The notes beneath the pieces were generated by a model, which was given only the letters and a program-made list of their open reading frames with translations, had not been told where the DNA came from and made no database searches. DNA of 64,000 nucleotides. It comes from Streptomyces violaceoruber (GTDB taxonomy: Bacteria; Actinomycetota; Actinomycetes; Streptomycetales; Streptomycetaceae). Positions 59,793 through 64,000 of the stretch are shown piece by piece; within the stretch, counting starts at the first letter, position 1, and each line of letters starts with the position of its first letter. The translations under genes were made by a program, and so were the position numbers. The stretch spans positions 62,001 to 126,000 of the forward strand of contig JODI01000001.1 of assembly GCA_000720805.1 (NCBI GenBank). Reading direction: 5' to 3'.

Positions 59793-60872
59793 TCAGACGG
59801 CCGCCTCCTGGGGAGTCTGCTCCGGCAGGCCGAACAGCTCGTTGAAGGTGCCGCGCGTGACGCGGTCGCGGATGTCGTCGGACACGCCGTCGAACAGGTC
59901 GTGCAGCGTGGACTGGGTGTGGCCGTAGGTGCCTTCCAGGTGGGGGTAGTCGTCGCCCCACATCACGTTGCGGTAGCCCGTCGACTCGACGATCTCCACC
60001 GAGCTCTTGTCGTGCTGGAAGGAGGCGTACACCTGCTGGCGGATGATCTCGCTGGGCAGCCGGCTCAGCTTCGGCCGGACGAACATGCCGTGCTGGCGGT
60101 AGGCCTCGTCCATCCGGTCGCCGATGGCCGGCATCCAGCCGGCGCCGCCCTCGGCGATGAGGATCTTCAGGTCCGGGTGACGGTCCAGGGCGCCGCCGGC
60201 GACCATGTGGGACACCACCCGCATGCCCGGGTAGGTCGTCTCCATGTAGTTGACGACCGCGCCGCCGGGTCCGCGGAAGACGACGTTCTGGCCGCCCGTG
60301 CCGATGTGGAAGCCGAGCACCAGACCGGACCGCTCGACCGCCGTCCACAGCGGCTCCCAGCGGTCGAGCGCGTACTCCTCGCCATCCCGGGTGGAACACG
60401 GCAGGAAGATCGCCTTGAAGCCCAGCTCCGCCACCCGCTCCACCTCGGCGACCGCGTCGTCGATGTCGGCCGTCGAGACGCAGGCGGTCGTGATGACCCG
60501 CTTGTTCTTGCTGAGGATCTCCTCGTGGGCCCAGTCGTTCCAGGCCCGGACGGTCTCCCGGGCGAGCTCCCGGTCGGTGATCGACACCAGCCAGAACCCC
60601 ATGGAGGGGAAGGCCAGCTGGGACCACACGCCCTCCTGGTCGAGGTCCTTGAGGCGGACCTTCAGGTCCCAGGCGCCCGGCGGACGCATGGCGTCCATGA
60701 AGTCGCCGAGCTGGCGGTCGATGCGCTCGCCGTCGATGTAGAGCATCTCGTACTTCTCGCCGCGCTCGCTGCGCGGGGCGCGGGCGCCGAGTCGTGCTGG
60801 CAGCCTCTCGGTCCACACGTCGGCGGGTTCCATCACATGGGAGTCCCCGGAGTTGACCCAGATCTTCGTCAT
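59793..60872 (-). CDS. Amidohydrolase, ACMSD/decarboxylase-type TIM barrel
   Basis: A 359-residue metal-dependent enzyme. The first metal motif is reduced to [15 protein letters not shown] (D-x-H), with later ligands in [31 protein letters not shown] and [15 protein letters not shown] (final Asp). This pattern is found in the ACMSD and gamma-resorcylate decarboxylase group and in related proteins next to acyl-CoA genes in actinobacteria. ATG 60872 has AAGGGG upstream. It is followed on the same strand by the Pat-like gene, 26 nt on. Hydrolysis or decarboxylation of an aromatic acid is possible. Confidence 0.83.
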   Translation of the reverse strand: MTKIWVNSGDSHVMEPADVWTERLPARLGARAPRSERGEKYEMLYIDGERIDRQLGDFMDAMRPPGAWDLKVRLKDLDQEGVWSQLAFPSMGFWLVSITDRELARETVRAWNDWAHEEILSKNKRVITTACVSTADIDDAVAEVERVAELGFKAIFLPCSTRDGEEYALDRWEPLWTAVERSGLVLGFHIGTGGQNVVFRGPGGAVVNYMETTYPGMRVVSHMVAGGALDRHPDLKILIAEGGAGWMPAIGDRMDEAYRQHGMFVRPKLSRLPSEIIRQQVYASFQHDKSSVEIVESTGYRNVMWGDDYPHLEGTYGHTQSTLHDLFDGVSDDIRDRVTRGTFNELFGLPEQTPQEAAV

Positions 60873-60956
60873 GACGCCCCTTCGGATGAATGGATGCAAT
60901 CAGTTAGCGATTTTAGTTGTATGGGTAGCCGAATGGAAGGCCGGGAGGAGGGGAGA

Positions 60957-61919
60957 TCAGCTCCGGTGCCGCTCGATCTCGTCCACCAGCTGCGGCAGCA
61001 CCTGGAAGAGGTCACCGACCACGCCGTGGTCGGCCAGCTCGAAGATCGGTGCGTCCGCGTCCTTGTTGACGGCCACGATGGTCTTGGAGGTCTGCATGCC
61101 CGCGCGGTGCTGGATCGCCCCGGAGATGCCGGCGGCCAGGTAGAGCTGCGGGGAGACCTGGGTGCCGGTCTGGCCGACCTGGTGGCTGTGCGGGTACCAG
61201 CCCGCGTCCACGGCGGCCCGGGACGCCCCGACCGCCGCGCCCAGCGCGTCGGCGACCCGCTCGATGAGGGCGAAGTTCTCGGCACCGTTCACGCCACGGC
61301 CGCCGGAGACGACGATGTCGGCCTCGGTCAGCTCGGGCCGGTCGCCGCGCTCGCGAGGTGTGCGGGACAGGATCCGGACGGCCGTGGAGGCCGGGCCGAA
61401 GGTGACGTCCTGCTTCTCGACGAGGGGGTCGGAGGGGGCGGTCTCGGGAGCGACGGCGTTCGGCTTGACCGTGATCACCGGCACGCCCTGGGTGACGTGC
61501 GCGGTGACCTGGTAGGTCGCGGCGAACGCCGACTGCTCGGTGACCGGGCCGTCCGGACCGGCGGTGACGTCGACGGCGTCGGTGATCAGCCCGGAACCGA
61601 GCCGGAGCGCGACCCGGGCGGCGGTCTCCTTGCCGTCCGGTCCGGAGGGCAGCAGGATCGCCGCCGGGCCGGTGCGCTCGGCGATCTGGGTGAGGGCGTC
61701 GACGGCCGGGGTGACGAGGTACTCATCGATCTCCGGGGCGTCCACGACGTAGACCTTTTGCGCGCCGTACCGGCCGAGGACCTCGGTCGCGGAGTCCGCG
61801 CCCGGCCCCAGGAAGACGGCGGAGGGCTCACCCAACCGGCGGGCCAGGGTGAGCAGTTCGAGAGTCGGCTTGCGTACGGCACCGTCGACGTGGTCGACGA
61901 GGACGAGGATCTCGGCCAC
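60957..61919 (-). CDS. etfA: Electron transfer flavoprotein alpha subunit (second copy)
   Basis: A 320-residue ETF alpha protein, a paralogue of the one at 9813-10775. The FAD domain is complete: [60 protein letters not shown]. The middle part differs more from the first copy ([20 protein letters not shown]). It starts at ATG 61919, 39 nt after etfB. The amidohydrolase starts 84 bp further on. Here it should take electrons from the acyl-CoA dehydrogenase of this locus. Confidence 0.95.
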   Translation of the reverse strand: MAEILVLVDHVDGAVRKPTLELLTLARRLGEPSAVFLGPGADSATEVLGRYGAQKVYVVDAPEIDEYLVTPAVDALTQIAERTGPAAILLPSGPDGKETAARVALRLGSGLITDAVDVTAGPDGPVTEQSAFAATYQVTAHVTQGVPVITVKPNAVAPETAPSDPLVEKQDVTFGPASTAVRILSRTPRERGDRPELTEADIVVSGGRGVNGAENFALIERVADALGAAVGASRAAVDAGWYPHSHQVGQTGTQVSPQLYLAAGISGAIQHRAGMQTSKTIVAVNKDADAPIFELADHGVVGDLFQVLPQLVDEIERHRS

Positions 61920-61958
61920 GGTGATGCAACTCCTTCAGGTCTTCGGGACGGGACGCGG

Positions 61959-62738
61959 TCAGATGAACTTCTTGGTGGTGAGGAACGCGGCCAGTGAGGT
62001 GCCGCCCGTCCCCTCGTCGGCGACGATCTCGCCCTTGGTCCGCGGCGGACGCCGGGTCGCGGTGTCCACGGCCGACCGGGCGCCGGCCGGACCGACCTGC
62101 GAGGCCTCGATACCGAGGTCGGCCAGGTCCAGGGTCTCCAGCGGCTTCTTCTTGGCGGCCATGATCCCCTTGAAGGAGGGGTAGCGGGCGTCCCCGGAGC
62201 GGTCCGTCACCGAGACGACGGCCGGCAGGGCGCCCTCGATCCGTACGGTCGCGCCGTCGCCCTCGCGCCGGCCCGTCACCGTTCCGTCCTGGACCGCCAG
62301 GTCCTCCAGGTGGGTGACGGCGGGGACGCCCAGCCGTTCGGCCAGCATCGCCGGTACGACGCCCATGGTGCCGTCCGTCGAGGCCATCCCGCACAGTACG
62401 AGGTCGAACCCGTGCCGCTCGATCGCCCGGGCCAGCACGAGCGACGTACCGAAGGCGTCACTGCCCTCGATGTCGTCGTCGCTGACATGGATCGCGGAGT
62501 CACCGCCCATGGCCAGCGCCTTGCGCAGGGCGTCGCGGGCGTCGTCGGGGCCGACGGTGAGGTAGCTGACCTCGGCGTCGGCGTCCGACTCGGCGAGGCG
62601 CAGGGCCTGCTCGACGGCGTACTCGTCGAGTTCGGACAGCAGTGAGTCGACCGACGCCCGGTCGGTGGTGCCGTCCTCGGTGAAGGTGCGGTCCGCCGTG
62701 GCGTCGGGGACGTGCTTCACACAGACAATGATCTTCAC
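61959..62738 (-). CDS. etfB: Electron transfer flavoprotein beta subunit (second copy)
   Basis: A 259-residue ETF beta protein, similar to 8975-9763. AMP-site region: GMASTDGTMGVVPAMLAERL; conserved block: RYPSFKGIMAAKKKPLE. The start is GTG 62738 with AGGAGGG upstream, divergent from the phenylacetate-CoA-ligase-like gene. Two Cys residues (VCVKHV and LCGMASTDG) are present. It is the first gene of the minus-strand operon that runs at least to the thioesterase. Confidence 0.95.
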   Translation of the reverse strand: MKIIVCVKHVPDATADRTFTEDGTTDRASVDSLLSELDEYAVEQALRLAESDADAEVSYLTVGPDDARDALRKALAMGGDSAIHVSDDDIEGSDAFGTSLVLARAIERHGFDLVLCGMASTDGTMGVVPAMLAERLGVPAVTHLEDLAVQDGTVTGRREGDGATVRIEGALPAVVSVTDRSGDARYPSFKGIMAAKKKPLETLDLADLGIEASQVGPAGARSAVDTATRRPPRTKGEIVADEGTGGTSLAAFLTTKKFI

Positions 62739-62767
62739 GGCGCCCTCCTGTGGTTCAATGAGTGTTA

Positions 62768-62779
62768 ATAGTTAACTAT
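62768..62779. promoter_or_regulatory. Palindrome in the etfB/ligase divergent promoter region
   Basis: ATAGTTAACTAT is a perfect 12-bp palindrome in the 143-bp gap between etfB and the ligase gene. Related sequences (CAGCTAAC at 54255-54262; CAGTTAGC at 60901-60908) lie in the acyl-CoA dehydrogenase and amidohydrolase promoter regions. It may be the operator of a regulator outside the window. Confidence 0.5.
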
Positions 62780-62881
62780 ATAGATCGGCGCAACGCGAGG
62801 TCTCGCGTTTAATCCGTCGAATTGGTTGACTGATTGCGCTGATAGCTGGAAGATCTGGGCACTGAGCCGCGAGGAGGCGCC

Positions 62882-64000
62882 ATGGTCGGTGACAGGGACA
62901 CCGCTGACAGGTACTTCGAGCCCCAGGTGGAGACCATGCCCCGCGAACAGTTGCGCGCGCGGCAGGAGGAAAAGGTCCTGGAGCTCGTCGAGTACGTCTA
63001 CGCCAACTCGGCCTTCTACCGCGAGCTGTGGGACGAGCACGGGGCCCACCCGCGTGACATCCGCTCCCTGGAGGACTTCCGGGCCCGGATTCCGTTCATC
63101 ACCAAGGACATGATCCGCGCCTACCGGGCCCGCACCGGCGATCCCTTCGCCGGCCTGCTCTGCGTCCCGGTCGAGGAGCTGACCTCGGTCTCGTCCAGCT
63201 CCGGTACCACCGGAGACCCGGAGTTCTTCGCCGAGATCTGGCAGGACGCCCCGCCCCTGGTGACCGCGCAGGTGCGTGACCTGTGGGAACTGGGCCTTCG
63301 GCCCGGGGACCGGGTGCTGAGCCCGCCCGGCACCTTCCGCAACTTCATGGACGCCGGCTTCCAGGCGCTGGGCGCGGTGGTCATCGAGGTGGACACCTGG
63401 ATGGGGAACATGCCCGGGGTCGTCGAGGCCCTGCGCACCTACCGCCCCGCCTACCTGCAGATGATGTATCCGCAGATGGTGGAGCTGGAGCACCTGGCCG
63501 AGAAGACCGATCTGAGGGAAGCCTTCTCCTCCCTCAAGGGCGCCTCCTGCGCCGGCCAGCCCTTGAGCCGGAAGATGCGCGATCGGATCCGCGACGACTG
63601 GGGGATCGACGTGTACGAGTACACCAGCGCCGCCGACACCGGCACCGCCTGGGAGTGCCGCGAGCACGACGGCTTCCACCTCTGGGAGGACACCGTCTTC
63701 GCCGAGTGCGTCGAGGTCGACGAGCACGGCTGGCGTGACGTTCCCGAGAGCGACCTGGGTGAACTGGTCGCCACCGACCTGGACAACCGGGCCGCGCCGT
63801 TGATCCGTTACCGCAGTGAGGACCTGGTCCGCCTCTCCAGGGACACCTGCGGCTGCGGCCGCACCCACGCCCGCATGTGGGTGGCCGGACGGCGCGGCGA
63901 CGAGACGGTGGTCCAGGGACGCTCCGTGGTCCTGCGGGACGTCTGGCAGGCGGTGGAGGACCAGCCGGAGACCGTCGCGGGGGTCTTCCAGATCGTCCGG
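62882..64000 (+). CDS. Phenylacetate-CoA ligase family protein, C terminus outside the window
   Basis: The frame starts at ATG 62882, 6 nt after GAGGAGG, and is still open at the right edge (373 codons). It resembles PaaK-type AMP-forming aryl-CoA ligases: the N-terminal QEEKVLELVEYVYANSAFYR, the ATP loop SVSSSSGTTGDPEFF, and AAPLIRYRSEDLVRLSRDTC followed by GCGR, a Cys-rich site common in this family. The substrate pocket cannot be read, so the acid is not known. It is divergent from etfB and probably activates the substrate of the locus. Confidence 0.88.
   Translation, partial: MVGDRDTADRYFEPQVETMPREQLRARQEEKVLELVEYVYANSAFYRELWDEHGAHPRDIRSLEDFRARIPFITKDMIRAYRARTGDPFAGLLCVPVEELTSVSSSSGTTGDPEFFAEIWQDAPPLVTAQVRDLWELGLRPGDRVLSPPGTFRNFMDAGFQALGAVVIEVDTWMGNMPGVVEALRTYRPAYLQMMYPQMVELEHLAEKTDLREAFSSLKGASCAGQPLSRKMRDRIRDDWGIDVYEYTSAADTGTAWECREHDGFHLWEDTVFAECVEVDEHGWRDVPESDLGELVATDLDNRAAPLIRYRSEDLVRLSRDTCGCGRTHARMWVAGRRGDETVVQGRSVVLRDVWQAVEDQPETVAGVFQIVR

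Noticed and set aside
57394..59928. Plus-strand ORF of 844 residues opposite the Pat-like gene
   Set aside because: Antisense shadow, rich in Arg/Gly/Val, with no recognisable domain.
59797..60816. N-terminal extension of the Pat-like frame through the amidohydrolase gene
   Set aside because: The frame stays open without a stop, but that part is out of frame with the amidohydrolase, has shadow composition, and GTG 59766 starts the real GNAT domain.

Overview
The window is very GC-rich. It uses many GTG starts (and one TTG), AGGAGG-type ribosome binding sites, translationally coupled gene pairs and GC-rich hairpin terminators. The protein families (DUF6421, DUF6986, F420/deazaflavin enzymes, mycothiol-dependent isomerase, Ser/Thr kinase with extracellular domain, paired ETF subunits) point to a Streptomyces or close relative. 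It looks like chromosome-arm DNA. I saw no rRNA, tRNA, CRISPR array, insertion sequence or prophage.

Layout. 1-6.9 kb: partial VOC protein, GNAT, GDPD, a coupled DUF6421-SDR-threonine aldolase operon, a B3/B4-domain protein and a PlsC-type acyltransferase. 7.0-8.7 kb: DUF4395 and thioredoxin (divergent), then a cysteine-type leader peptide (8081-8161) ahead of a flavin reductase. 8.9-10.8 kb: first ETF pair (etfB-etfA). 10.9-15.7 kb: secreted EEP-family phosphatase/nuclease, DUF6986 gene behind a promoter with tandem operators, and a collagen-like Ser/Thr kinase. 15.7-21.4 kb: a LacI regulator divergent from a ROK protein, an SDR39U1 epimerase, a small secreted peptide and a P-loop/Nudix fusion. 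21.8-27.9 kb: a complete peptide ABC importer in the order C-A-B-D-F. 27.9-32.9 kb: kinase-like protein, MBL-fold hydrolase, M20 peptidase, geranylgeranyl-reductase-like FAD enzyme and deazaflavin-dependent protein. 33.0-38.9 kb: TetR, a two-component pair, MFS/MarR divergent pair and mycothiol isomerase. 39.0-41.9 kb: a decayed zone (EamA remnant, intact MFS, broken membrane gene). 42.0-46.0 kb: expansin-like protein, methyltransferase/MerR divergent pair and YcnI-like copper protein. 46.0-54.2 kb: a carbohydrate locus (L-fucose/L-arabinose isomerase-like, MFS, GH106-like glycosidase, LacI) tied together by near-identical LacI-type operators. 54.3-64.0 kb: an acyl-CoA catabolic locus (acyl-CoA dehydrogenase, thioesterase, LLM oxidoreductase, GNAT/acyl-CoA-synthetase fusion, ACMSD-type amidohydrolase, second ETF pair, partial phenylacetate-CoA-ligase-like gene).

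The two most system-like regions are the last two. The carbohydrate locus looks like a self-contained uptake, cleavage and isomerisation unit under its own repressor. The acyl-CoA locus carries its own electron carrier (ETF), an activating ligase, redox enzymes, a hydrolase/decarboxylase-type amidohydrolase and a Pat-like protein acyltransferase that could tune the ligase; its substrate cannot be read from sequence. All functional calls are made by eye from motifs and family knowledge; no database search was run.
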